Source of the DNA: Tumebacillus flagellatus
GTDB lineage: Bacteria; Bacillota; Bacilli; Tumebacillales; Tumebacillaceae
Direction of reading: 5' to 3'
DNA length: 64,000 nucleotides
Assembly (NCBI RefSeq): GCF_000714935.1
Contig: NZ_JMIR01000006.1
Location: 62,001 to 126,000 of the forward strand
The notes under the pieces were generated by a model. That model saw nothing but the letters and a program-made list of their open reading frames with translations, did no database searches and was not told the origin of the DNA. Within the stretch, counting starts at the first letter, position 1. Every line of letters starts with the position of its first letter. Positions 42,413-50,837 of this stretch are shown here, in pieces. The translations under genes and the position numbers were made by a program.

Positions 42413-42826
42413 TTGTCCAAAATGGCGGCTTTCGATGACATGCCCAGCGGGCCGAGTGGCGTGTATACAGTGTACGTGTCCACCGAACGGCCGCAAGATC
42501 AGGCGACGTTGCACATCGACCAATATAGCGGTCAAGTGCTTGCCGATCTCAGGTACAAGGACTATGGCATGACGGCCAAACTGATTTCGCTCGGGGTGGT
42601 GGGCCTTTCTTCGACGGGCGTCATCTTGTGGTGGGAGCGCAAACCTGCCAGTAAAGTTGGTGCTCCGGCTTGGCCCGCCTCGTACAAAGTGCCAAAAGGC
42701 ATTCTGGTCCTCGTGATATTATTGGGCGTGCTCTTCCCGTTGGCTGGTGCGTCGATGCTTGTCGTACTGGTTCTGGAACAAGTCCTGCGTAAAGCGAAGT
42801 CCATATCCCGCGCCAAAGCAACCTGA
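42413..42826 (+). pseudogene. Truncated PepSY-associated membrane protein
   Basis: A 137-codon frame with the PepSY segment (VYTVYVSTERPQ, then LHIDQYSGQVLAD) followed by a membrane helix ending GVILWWERKP, and a second C-terminal helix. Intact family members have several hundred residues and more helices. Here the N-terminal part is gone and the GIALHEG-type segment between the PepSY unit and the WWxRKP helix is also missing. No ribosome site precedes the frame. Interpreted as a decayed gene. Confidence 0.55.
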
Positions 42827-42865
42827 AAAAAAGACCGTAATCCCGTGCTGAGATCGCGGTCACAG

Positions 42866-42910
42866 CGTGCAGACAAGTACTTACCAGTACGAGGGCTGCA
42901 CGTTTTTTTG
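42866..42910 (+). terminator. Terminator-like hairpin
   Basis: CGTGCAG and CTGCACG enclose a second hairpin (GTACT/AGTAC) and seven T residues follow. Confidence 0.65.
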
Positions 42911-43049
42911 CGTTACACATCAAGAACGAGGGGGGGAGGGACCGAAATAGATGTGCGTGGAAAAAATGACATTCAGTCTGATCATTATTAATTAAAGATG
43001 AAAGAGGGTGACAAGTCCACATCGAGATCATTCATCGGAGGAGATCATC

Positions 43050-43223
43050 ATGTATGAAAATTTAAAACAATATAAGGAATTACTTGAACTGCTTGTTCTG
43101 GCGGCAACACTCGGAATCGATGTGTTTGTTTTGGTAATGGTTTTGGAGTTTTGTATGCACCAATGCCTAGACCGCTTCATAGTCGTTAGGCACTGGCTCC
43201 TCCCCGCAAAGGATGAAAATTGA
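43050..43223 (+). CDS. Small single-helix membrane protein
   Basis: A 57-residue protein: a polar N-terminus, one long hydrophobic helix (about residues 12-34), then a Cys/His-containing stretch (CMHQCLDRF) and a basic tail. ATG 43050 has GGAGG eight bases upstream. It lies just before the MntR-like boxes and mntH, so a link with metal uptake is possible, but no family is recognised. Confidence 0.5.
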   Translation: MYENLKQYKELLELLVLAATLGIDVFVLVMVLEFCMHQCLDRFIVVRHWLLPAKDEN

Positions 43224-43262
43224 GTGTTGACTTTTCAGGTCAGTAGGAGTTAATATGTAGCC

Positions 43263-43283
43263 AAAAGTTTCCTTAGGCTAAAA
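43263..43283 (+). promoter_or_regulatory. MntR-like operator 1
   Basis: AAAAGTTTCCTTAGGCTAAAA closely resembles the Bacillus MntR box (AAAAGTTTCCTTAAGGCAAAA type). It lies 124 bases before mntH. Confidence 0.6.
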
Positions 43284-43348
43284 AAGTTAGCCGAGGCTAG
43301 TTTTGGTCGTCCTACGTGTATCTGTAGTGCGGTAAAATTTTTTTGATC

Positions 43349-43369
43349 AAAAGTTTCCTGTGTGCAAAA
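43349..43369 (+). promoter_or_regulatory. MntR-like operator 2
   Basis: AAAAGTTTCCTGTGTGCAAAA shares the left half and the right end with box 1 and the Bacillus consensus. It lies 37 bases before mntH, where binding would block transcription or initiation. Confidence 0.6.
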
Positions 43370-43406
43370 CTTTTTCGTGCAACTAAAAGAAAGGTGTGAT
43401 CGCAAG

Positions 43407-44756
43407 ATGAAACAAGAGGCAACCTCCGCTACGTCATCGAAGACCGGCTGGCGACAACAGAAAACCCAATCGAGTCTGCCTGAAGTTTATCGATCATTGG
43501 GAATCCCAAAAACAGGATCATGGATTCGGAAATTTTTGGCCTTTGCAGGCCCGGGTTACTTGGTTGCAGTCGGATATATGGACCCCGGCAATTGGGCTAC
43601 CGACTTGGCGGGTGGTGCACAATTTGGATATGCACTTCTTTCGGTCATCATGATCTCAAACCTCATGGCAATCTTGTTGCAAGCTTTGGCTGGACGGCTC
43701 GGAATTGCGACTGGCCGCGACCTCGCACAAGCATGTCGGGACCACTACAGCAAGCCGGTTGTCATCCTCTTGTGGATCTTGTGCGAGTTGGCAATCGCCG
43801 CCTGTGACCTGGCAGAAGTGGTCGGCTCGGCAATTGCGCTGAACTTGCTGTTTGGACTTCCGCTGGTCATCGGCGTGTTGCTCACGGCGTTTGACATTCT
43901 GCTCATCCTACTTTTGCAAAACAAAGGGTTTCGGTACATCGAAACGATCGTCATCACCTTGATTGCAACCATTGCTGTCTGTTTTGGTGTCGAGATGATT
44001 CTCTCCAAACCGGATGTCAGCGGAGTAATGCAGGGGTTTGTACCGACAGCACAGATTTTTACGAACCCCGAAATGCTGTACATCGGGATCGGCATTTTAG
44101 GAGCTACTGTGATGCCGCATAATCTCTATTTGCATTCCTCCATCGTCCAAACCCGCAAGTATGACGAGACATCGGCTGGAAAACGGGAAGCGATTAAATA
44201 TGCAACGTGGGATTCGTCGATTGCCTTGCTGTTCGCACTATTCATTAACGGGGCGATTCTGATCTTGTCCGCGGCAACCTTCCACACGACAGGCCACACG
44301 GAAGTTGCAGAGATCGGGGACGCATACCAACTGCTCTCCCCGCTCCTTGGGGCTTCGGCTGCAAGCGTTCTTTTTGCAGTCGCTCTGCTGGCATCTGGAC
44401 AAAATTCAACCCTGACAGGAACGCTTGCGGGACAGATCGTGATGGAAGGATTTTTAAACATCCGCTTGGCTCCTTGGCTTCGTCGATTGATCACGCGATT
44501 GATCGCGATCATTCCCGCTGTCATCGTCACCGTTATCGCAGGGCCCAAAGGCACAGGAGATCTGCTGATCTTGAGTCAAGTGATACTGTCCTTGCAACTC
44601 TCCTTTGCTGTACTTCCATTGGTGCAATTCACCAGTGACAAACGGAAGATGGGAGAGTTTGTGAACCCTCGCTGGCTCACGTTTCTATCTTGGGCAGTGG
44701 CGGGAATCATACTCGTTCTCAATGCTTACTTGTTGTATCAAACGGTTTTTGAATAA
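43407..44756 (+). CDS. mntH: NRAMP-family Mn2+ transporter
   Basis: A proton-coupled divalent metal importer, mainly for Mn2+, in the cytoplasmic membrane. About 449 residues with eleven helices after a 45-residue polar N-terminus. The metal-site motifs DPGNWATD (helix 1, about residue 60) and MPHNLYLHS (helix 6, about 236) are intact. ATG 43407 follows AAAGGTG. Two MntR-like boxes upstream suggest repression by MntR in high manganese. Confidence 0.92.
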   Translation: MKQEATSATSSKTGWRQQKTQSSLPEVYRSLGIPKTGSWIRKFLAFAGPGYLVAVGYMDPGNWATDLAGGAQFGYALLSVIMISNLMAILLQALAGRLGIATGRDLAQACRDHYSKPVVILLWILCELAIAACDLAEVVGSAIALNLLFGLPLVIGVLLTAFDILLILLLQNKGFRYIETIVITLIATIAVCFGVEMILSKPDVSGVMQGFVPTAQIFTNPEMLYIGIGILGATVMPHNLYLHSSIVQTRKYDETSAGKREAIKYATWDSSIALLFALFINGAILILSAATFHTTGHTEVAEIGDAYQLLSPLLGASAASVLFAVALLASGQNSTLTGTLAGQIVMEGFLNIRLAPWLRRLITRLIAIIPAVIVTVIAGPKGTGDLLILSQVILSLQLSFAVLPLVQFTSDKRKMGEFVNPRWLTFLSWAVAGIILVLNAYLLYQTVFE

Positions 44757-44774
44757 GGGATGGTTGTTCGAAGC

Positions 44775-44812
44775 AGGAAGAGGCTCCGGTTTTAACGGGT
44801 GCCTCTTCCTCT
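44775..44812 (+). terminator. Terminator after mntH
   Basis: GGAAGAGGC and GCCTCTTCC pair around a GC/AT loop; the T tract is short. Confidence 0.6.
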
Positions 44813-44855
44813 ATTAATCGGAAGAAAGATCTTGTTTTATAACAAGTGCCTAAAT

Positions 44856-45172
44856 AACGAGCTGCAAGGGCTTCTCGTCGTCTTGGTCTTTGTGATCATC
44901 GCACGACCGATTCCCGTGCTGAGTTGCTTGCTTCCAGATCACAAGGCAAGATGGGAGCTTTATGAGATTCTGTTCCTGTTCTGGACACGTAAAACGGGCG
45001 TCATTGCCGCCGCGTTGGTCGGGATTGTCGGTGCTCCGGCTTGGCAGACGCGAAGTTGATGTCGGCCATCGCCTTCGTCGCGATTTTGTTCTCGTTGCTC
45101 TTGCTGGCCAGCACGACACCGTTCGTGGCAATATAGCTGGGGCTATTGGAGAAGCAGCAAGTTCAAGGTTAA
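44856..45172 (+). pseudogene. Remnant of an NhaP-type cation/proton antiporter
   Basis: The frame from 44856 reads like the last membrane helices of a CPA1 antiporter (FVIIARPIPVLSCLLPD, then LFLFWTRKTGVIAAALVGIV). It breaks near 45045, where the sequence continues in another frame (LMSAIAFVAILFSLLLLAST), then meets TAG at 45134 inside a still similar segment (LGLLEKQQ). So there is one frameshift, one nonsense codon and no N-terminal two thirds. It is clearly decayed. Confidence 0.6.
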
Positions 45173-45631
45173 ACTGCCAGGAGTCAGAGGCTGCGGGCAC
45201 CTTGCGTGCTTTATGCAGTTTAAACACGCCACCCAAAATGTAAAAATGATTATCGTGAGATAATAAGGGAGCCCTTCCAGCCATAGAAATGTGCTGTGGA
45301 GGGTTTTTTGAGGGGGGATCTTTGAAAATGACTACCATATCGAGGATGTCCCCGACAAGATAGTCAATGATAACGTTATGTCCTGACCCTTTATGCAGAG
45401 CTAAGGTAAGAACTTTATTATAGGAAAGGACTTTATTTTCTGTTTTGTTGTTCGAATTGAAGAGGAGTCGGTTCTTAGAAAAGAACTATATTAGCCGGAA
45501 ACATTCGTCTCTTGGAACGGAGGCTTTTTTTGTTCCTGAAAAAAATTTTTTGTAAATGTGTCGATTTTACCCTCACTGGTTCGTCGTCTTCATAGAAGGC
45601 CACGACGGTCCAATTGCAGAGGAGGATTCTC
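45173..45631. other. Gap with terminator-like hairpin and repeated motif
   Basis: No gene is supported. A hairpin followed by TTTTTT lies at about 45270-45308 (CCCTTCCAGC/GCTGTGGAGGG). Three copies of an AAGAACTTTATTA-like motif lie at 45405-45424, 45424-45443 and 45478-45496; the same motif occurs at the other scars of the window. Confidence 0.4.
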
Positions 45632-46435
45632 ATGCATTTTGTAACATCAAAGGACGGCACGAAAATCGCCTATGATAAAGCGGGTCATGGTCCGGCACTC
45701 ATCTTGGTAACGGGTGCGTTCAGCTATCGGAAATTTCCCGGGGTCGTGCAACTGGCGAATCTGTTGGCAGACCACTTTACGATTTACAACTACGACCGCC
45801 GCGGCCGCGGCGACAGCGGAGACACCCAGCCTTACGTTGTGGAACGCGAGATTGAAGATCTTCAAGCTCTGATCGAAGCTGCAGGCGGCTCCGCGTATGT
45901 CTGGGGGTTGTCATCCGGGGCGGCTCTTGCTTTGCAAGCCGCAGCGAGAGGGGCAAACATCACGAAATTGGCTTTGCATGAACCTCCATTCGTGGTCGAT
46001 GCGGCGGGTCACATGCCGCCGAAAGATTTCACAGCGCACGTAACGGAGTTGATCGCCTCAAATCGCCGGTCCGACGCCGTTCAATACTTTATGACCCAGG
46101 GCATGGGGGCGCCGCAATTCGTGGTTCGCTTGATGCGCATCATGCCCGGCGTGTGGTCGAAACTTCTGGACGTTGCTCACACGCTCCCGTACGAAGCGGC
46201 GTTGTTGGATGGTTATCTGGATGCAAAACCGCTGCCTCGCAACTCGTGGAATTCAATTACGATGCAAACTTTGGTGCTCGAAGGCACGGAGAGCCCGACC
46301 GCGTTGCGTCATGCTGCCAAGGAACTTGCCGAAGTGCTCCCCCATGCGCAACTGCTGAGTAAAAAAGGACTTGGCCATACCAAGAAGCTCAATTCGAAAC
46401 GAATTTCCAAGGAGCTTGCGGCATTTTTTGCTTAA
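45632..46435 (+). CDS. Alpha/beta-fold hydrolase
   Basis: A 267-residue cytoplasmic hydrolase. The oxyanion region YDRRGRGDSG, the nucleophile elbow GLSSGAA (Ser about 99) and the late His (GLGHTKK, about 249) mark the catalytic layout; the acid is probably the Glu/Asp in VLEGTESPT. Members act on esters, lactones or similar bonds, and the substrate cannot be read off. ATG 45632 has GGAGG nine bases before it. It lies 66 bases upstream of the DGPF gene and may share its transcript. Confidence 0.82.
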   Translation: MHFVTSKDGTKIAYDKAGHGPALILVTGAFSYRKFPGVVQLANLLADHFTIYNYDRRGRGDSGDTQPYVVEREIEDLQALIEAAGGSAYVWGLSSGAALALQAAARGANITKLALHEPPFVVDAAGHMPPKDFTAHVTELIASNRRSDAVQYFMTQGMGAPQFVVRLMRIMPGVWSKLLDVAHTLPYEAALLDGYLDAKPLPRNSWNSITMQTLVLEGTESPTALRHAAKELAEVLPHAQLLSKKGLGHTKKLNSKRISKELAAFFA

Positions 46436-46500
46436 CAGCAGGTGCATTTATCCAATTACCGAAAATGTAAAGGGTAGTTGAAAAGAGGAGGTCCTCATCT

Positions 46501-46935
46501 ATGCGGTTCATGCTGATTGTGAAAGCGACAACAGATTCCGAGGCGGGGGTGAAGCCCAGCCAAGAGCTGATCGATGCCATGCAAAAATATAACGAGGAAT
46601 TGGTGAAAGCGGGCGTGTTGCTCGCGGCTGACGGCCTGATGCCAAGTTCCGGCGGCATTCGAATTTCGTATCCGGAGCCCGGTGGCAAACCCAAAGTTAC
46701 GGATGGTCCGTTCGCGGAGGCCAAAGAAATGATCGCCGGATTTACGCTGATCGATGTCAAATCGCGGGAAGAAGCGATTCAATGGGCGATGCGCATGCCC
46801 GATCCTCACGGGTTCGGACAGGGCGAGATTGAACTCAGACAGATTTATGAAGTGGAGGATCTCATGAACACGCCCGAATCGCTGGAGAAAGAAGCCGCCC
46901 TCCGCAAACAAGTTGAGGAGCAAAAGCAAGCGTGA
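46501..46935 (+). CDS. YCII/DGPF-domain protein
   Basis: A 144-residue protein of the YCII-related DGPF family, named after the motif seen here as VTDGPFAEAKE (about residue 64). Such proteins accompany ECF42 sigma factors and are thought to relate to their output or control. A 30-residue charged helical tail follows the domain. GAGGAGG precedes ATG 46501, and the stop overlaps the sigma factor GTG. Confidence 0.88.
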   Translation: MRFMLIVKATTDSEAGVKPSQELIDAMQKYNEELVKAGVLLAADGLMPSSGGIRISYPEPGGKPKVTDGPFAEAKEMIAGFTLIDVKSREEAIQWAMRMPDPHGFGQGEIELRQIYEVEDLMNTPESLEKEAALRKQVEEQKQA

Positions 46936-48197
46936 CATCGTCCACGACACAGCGAACCGTCGATGCGATCTGGCGAATGGAATCCGCCAAGCTGATCGCA
47001 GGGGTAACGCGAATGGTACGGGACGTAGGACTCGCAGAGGACCTTGCCCAAGATGCGTTGGTGATTGCCCTGGAACGGTGGCCGGAGACCGGCATTCCAG
47101 ACAATCCGGGCGCCTGGCTGATGACGACGGCGAAGCGGCGCGCGATCGACCTGATGCGCAGGAGCAAGGTGCGGGATCAGAAGTACGTAGAAGTCGCCCG
47201 TAATCAGGAGCTCTATACAGAAGACGACATAGATGCTGTTTTGGACGGGGAGATCGGAGACGATCTCCTTCGTCTGATCTTCATGACCTGTCATCCGGTA
47301 CTCTCCCAAGAGGCTCGAGTGGCTCTGACACTTCGCCTGTTATGCGGGCTTACCACCGATGAAATCGCACGATCCTTCCTCGTCGCCGAATCCACGATTG
47401 CTCAGCGAATTGTCCGGGCCAAGAAAACGCTCAGCGCCGAGAAAGTTCCGTTTGAGGTGCCGGCAGGGGCGGAACTCCAAGACCGTCTGACGGCGGTGCT
47501 CGAAGTGATTTACCTGATGTTCAATGAAGGCTACTCGGCAACGTCCGGAGATCAATGGTTTCGTCCGCTGCTGTGTCAGGAGGCGTTGCGATTGGGACGC
47601 GTACTGGCCGAGATCTCCCCGCAGGAACCGGAAGTTCACGGATTGGTTGCCTTGATGGAGATTCAATCTTCGAGGTTTCAAGCGAGGGTAAACGCCAAGG
47701 GAGAGCCTGTCCTGCTCTTGGATCAAAACCGGGCACGGTGGGATCAGTTGCTGATTCGCCGCGGTTTGGCGGCTCTGGAGCGCAGCCGGAAGCTTGGACG
47801 GCCGCTGGGGGCGTACTCGTTGCAGGCTGCGATTTCGGCTTGCCATGCGCAGGCGCCGACGGCAGCGGAGACGAATTGGATCAAAATCGCCGCTCTTTAC
47901 GAAGCGCTTTCCAGAGTAACGCCTTCGCCGATCGTCGAATTAAACAAAGCGGTCGCCATCTCCATGGCGTTTGGCCCGGCGTTCGGGCTCCAGATCGTCG
48001 ACGAATTGAATGCGGAACCTTCCTTGAAGGGCTATCATCTCTTGCCGAGCGTTCGCGGCGATCTCTTGGTGAAGCTGGGGCGGTACGAGGAAGCAAGAAT
48101 CGAGTTCGAACGCGCTGCGTCGATGACTCGCAATGAGCAAGAGCGCATCCTGTTGCTGAAGCGGGCGTCTGAATGTGCGTCAGAGCGATCTAATTAA
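46932..48197 (+). CDS. ECF42-type RNA polymerase sigma factor
   Basis: A 421-residue sigma factor, far longer than normal ECF proteins. Region 2 (DLAQDALVIALERWP) and region 4 (LTTDEIARSFLVAESTIAQR) lie in the first 165 residues. The rest is a helical, TPR-like C-terminal domain (ALYEALSRVTPSPIVELNKA). This extension and the DGPF partner define group ECF42, which lacks a classical anti-sigma factor and is thought to be controlled by the C-terminal domain. GTG 46932 overlaps the DGPF stop by four bases. Confidence 0.88.
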   Translation: MTSSTTQRTVDAIWRMESAKLIAGVTRMVRDVGLAEDLAQDALVIALERWPETGIPDNPGAWLMTTAKRRAIDLMRRSKVRDQKYVEVARNQELYTEDDIDAVLDGEIGDDLLRLIFMTCHPVLSQEARVALTLRLLCGLTTDEIARSFLVAESTIAQRIVRAKKTLSAEKVPFEVPAGAELQDRLTAVLEVIYLMFNEGYSATSGDQWFRPLLCQEALRLGRVLAEISPQEPEVHGLVALMEIQSSRFQARVNAKGEPVLLLDQNRARWDQLLIRRGLAALERSRKLGRPLGAYSLQAAISACHAQAPTAAETNWIKIAALYEALSRVTPSPIVELNKAVAISMAFGPAFGLQIVDELNAEPSLKGYHLLPSVRGDLLVKLGRYEEARIEFERAASMTRNEQERILLLKRASECASERSN

Positions 48198-48271
48198 TTT
48201 TTTCAACTCGGCGCGACCCAAGAACCTTGGCAGTCGGAACAGCCGGACCTTAGAAGGAACATCGGATCACC

Positions 48272-48302
48272 TGTAACATCAAAGGGATTCGATGTTTTTT
48301 TC
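48272..48302 (+). terminator. Terminator after the sigma factor gene
   Basis: ACATC and GATGT enclose a small loop and a run of seven T residues follows. Confidence 0.6.
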
Positions 48303-48415
48303 ATTGGTTTTTTCAAAAGTGGGACATACGTCCTTCCAACGAGGGAGAAAAATAGATAGTATATGAGATGCTGCTTTTTTCGGGGGGAGATTCATTGAGG
48401 GAGGGAGCTTATCGG

Positions 48416-49558
48416 ATGCCTGTCTTCAAATTGCGTTTTTTCAACTTTGGGTATTTCTCGTTGTTTGCCATCTTTCTATCTTTTTTGCCGGTCTATCTTT
48501 CAGCAAAACAGATTCCTGAAACGGAGATCGGGATTGTTGTGGGGATCGGAGGGGTCATCAGTATCTTTGCGCAGCCTTTCTGGGGGATTCTCAGTGACAA
48601 AAAGAGAACGATCAAAAAGGTGTTGCTGTTCATATTGGGACCTTCTGTCGTGGCAGGGTTCTTCTTATTCCACGCTTCCACTTCCTTGATTTCGTTGTTG
48701 CTCGTCGGTTTCATGTATGTTTTCTTTGTGCCGACCGACCCGCTGATTGAAAGCCTCAATGTGCAAACCTCTCAGAAGTATCGAGTGAATTATGGATCGA
48801 TCCGGATGTTTGGAGCGCTTGGGTACGCAACCGCCTCCTTGATCATCGGCACACTTACCAGCATATTTGGGATCTCGAGTATCGCGTATTTGTTTTTGGG
48901 GTATGGAATCGCGGCCTTTTCGATCTGCACACAGTTGGCAGATGTCCAGACGACGAATCGACCCGTAAAAGTGACGGACTTGAAAGCCTTCCTTTTCCAA
49001 AAAAACACCTTTGGATTCCTCGCTTTGGTTTTAACGATGGCCATCCCGCACCGCATGAACGATACGTTTATCGGGATTACCATCACGAAGCTTGGCGGGA
49101 ATTATCAGTTGGTGGGGTATGCTTGGTTTCTGATGACCCTCATGGAGGTAATTTTTTTTGCAATCGTCCATCGGTTCTTGAAGCCGGGGAACGAACTGAA
49201 GGTGATTGCGGTAGCGGGTGTTTTTTACGCCATACGCTTTTTCTCCATGTCGGTGGCGGAGAACCCGTATGTCCTCGTGTTGCTTCAGCTGTTTCAGGGC
49301 ATCACGTTTGTGCTCTTTTATTCCTCGGCAATCCAATACCTGTATTCCATCATCCCTGCTGAATGGAAAGCAACGGGACAGACGATCTTTGCGGTTTTAT
49401 TTTTCGGAATTTCGGGCATCATCGGCTCTTTTGCAGGCGGGGTGATTTTGGACAAGTTTGGCGGGAGTACGCTGTACACGCTGATGGCTTGCTTCTCCGT
49501 TGCAGGTACAGTTCTTTGTTTCGTTTTTCAGAAACGAAAGCGCCGTCTAGCTTCGTGA
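48416..49558 (+). CDS. MFS transporter
   Basis: A 380-residue membrane protein with twelve predicted helices. The MFS loop motif between helices 2 and 3 appears as GILSDKKRTIKK (about residues 60-71). Overall it resembles the LacY-like/PPP-type MFS subgroup. ATG 48416 is preferred because GGAGGG lies about eleven bases upstream. The substrate is unknown and neighbours do not help. It is somewhat less GC-rich than its neighbours. Confidence 0.82.
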   Translation: MPVFKLRFFNFGYFSLFAIFLSFLPVYLSAKQIPETEIGIVVGIGGVISIFAQPFWGILSDKKRTIKKVLLFILGPSVVAGFFLFHASTSLISLLLVGFMYVFFVPTDPLIESLNVQTSQKYRVNYGSIRMFGALGYATASLIIGTLTSIFGISSIAYLFLGYGIAAFSICTQLADVQTTNRPVKVTDLKAFLFQKNTFGFLALVLTMAIPHRMNDTFIGITITKLGGNYQLVGYAWFLMTLMEVIFFAIVHRFLKPGNELKVIAVAGVFYAIRFFSMSVAENPYVLVLLQLFQGITFVLFYSSAIQYLYSIIPAEWKATGQTIFAVLFFGISGIIGSFAGGVILDKFGGSTLYTLMACFSVAGTVLCFVFQKRKRRLAS

Positions 49559-49620
49559 GCAAGAAGGATTACGGGAGATGTGCTCGAATAGTATGTATAG
49601 AAGTAAAACTTCATATGTCA

Positions 49621-49795
49621 GCAACGAGGTGCCTTTGTCTAACAAGCAAGGGGTAACAGGGAATCGGGTGAAAGTCCCGAGCGGTCCCGCCACTGTAACC
49701 GAGGAGTTCTCTCTCCATGATGTCACTCGATCCGACTGTGATCGGGGAAGACGAGAGAGCGCGATGATCCGGAAGCCAGGAGACCTACCTACGTT
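49621..49795 (+). ncRNA. Cobalamin riboswitch
   Basis: The conserved parts of the B12 aptamer appear in order: AACAGGGAATCGGGTGAAAG, then TCCCGAGCGGTCCCGCCACTG split by one base from the former, then after a variable arm GGAAGCCAGGAGACC. A terminator follows (49888-49918) before the permease gene, so binding of adenosylcobalamin should reduce expression of the downstream metal transporter. Confidence 0.92.
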
Positions 49796-49887
49796 CGCTA
49801 CACCCAAATGCCTTCGCGGAAAGGAGAGGTGTGCAATGGAACGACTCGTATTCTCTGTCAGGGTGTCGTCTGTCCACTTGTTCACGT

Positions 49888-49918
49888 AACCTCATCCGTT
49901 TGGATGGGGTTTTTTGCT
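49888..49918 (+). terminator. Riboswitch-controlled terminator
   Basis: AACCTCATCC and GGATGGGGTT pair around GTTT, followed by six T residues. It sits between the aptamer and the permease gene. Confidence 0.82.
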
Positions 49919-49954
49919 GTTGGAGGAGCGTACATCTGAGGAGGAACTGCACAC

Positions 49955-50752
49955 ATGGAAAATTTCTCGTTGCTTGCCCTTGTCTTCGTATTGGGTCTGC
50001 GCCACGGTTTGGATGCCGACCATCTGGCTAGTATTGACGGCTTGACCCGCTACAACTTGCGCCAAGGCAGAAAAACGGCGCGTTGGGTCGGGACTTTGTT
50101 CTCGTTCGGCCACGGATTGATCGTGGCGACAGTCGGGGTGATTCTCTCGATGATCTCCAAGGATTTCACGTTTCCGGACTACTTTGATACGGTCGTGACT
50201 TGGGTGTCGGTTTGTTCGCTGGCGCTCATCGGGTGCTTGAACACGGTCAACTTGCTGCGCAGCCGTTCGGAGCAAGGAGATTTCGCACTTCGCGGGATCA
50301 AGGGGCGGTTCATCCCCCGCGTGGCTCGCGAGACGACGAACCCTGTGATGATCATCGTCATCGGCGGCGTGTTCGCGCTGGCGGCAGACACGGTAAGTCA
50401 GACGTCGGTTTGGGCGCTGGCATCCGGCAACGCGCACAGCAACTATCTTCCGTTCGTCTTGGGACTGACCTTCATGGCGGGCATGATGCTTACCGACACG
50501 ATCGATTCGCTTGTGGCGTATCGGATGCTGGCTCAGTCCGGGAAGTTCGGGCGCACCGCTTCGAGAGCCATGGGCTGGCTCATCGTGGCTCTGGCGTTTG
50601 GCGTGTCCTTCTATGAGGCGTTCACGTTCTTCAACCCGTGGGCGGAATTGGACTTCGAAGTGGTCGGGGTTGTCATTTTCATCTTGTTGCTGCTTAGTTT
50701 TGGCGGGGTTTGGTTCCTGTCGCGCCATCAAAAATCGCAGACGGCTGCATAA
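49955..50752 (+). CDS. Nickel/cobalt permease (NiCoT/HoxN-type)
   Basis: A 265-residue membrane permease with six to seven helices. The signature RHGLDADHLASIDG lies in the first helix (about residues 14-27), close to the RHA(V/F)DADHI motif that binds the metal. The B12 riboswitch points to cobalt as the physiological substrate, for cobalamin synthesis. GAGGAGG precedes ATG 49955. UreH-type nickel transport is the alternative. Confidence 0.88.
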   Translation: MENFSLLALVFVLGLRHGLDADHLASIDGLTRYNLRQGRKTARWVGTLFSFGHGLIVATVGVILSMISKDFTFPDYFDTVVTWVSVCSLALIGCLNTVNLLRSRSEQGDFALRGIKGRFIPRVARETTNPVMIIVIGGVFALAADTVSQTSVWALASGNAHSNYLPFVLGLTFMAGMMLTDTIDSLVAYRMLAQSGKFGRTASRAMGWLIVALAFGVSFYEAFTFFNPWAELDFEVVGVVIFILLLLSFGGVWFLSRHQKSQTAA

Positions 50753-50757
50753 AAAAC

Positions 50758-50788
50758 AACGGGAGCGGAAACGCTCCTGTCTTTTTAT
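50758..50788 (+). terminator. Terminator after the Ni/Co permease
   Basis: ACGGGAGCG and CGCTCCTGT pair around GAAA, followed by CTTTTT. Confidence 0.8.
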
Positions 50789-50837
50789 GCTTTTTCATAT
50801 GGTTTGCGGCGTGTACAATGACAAGGAGGTGATGAAG

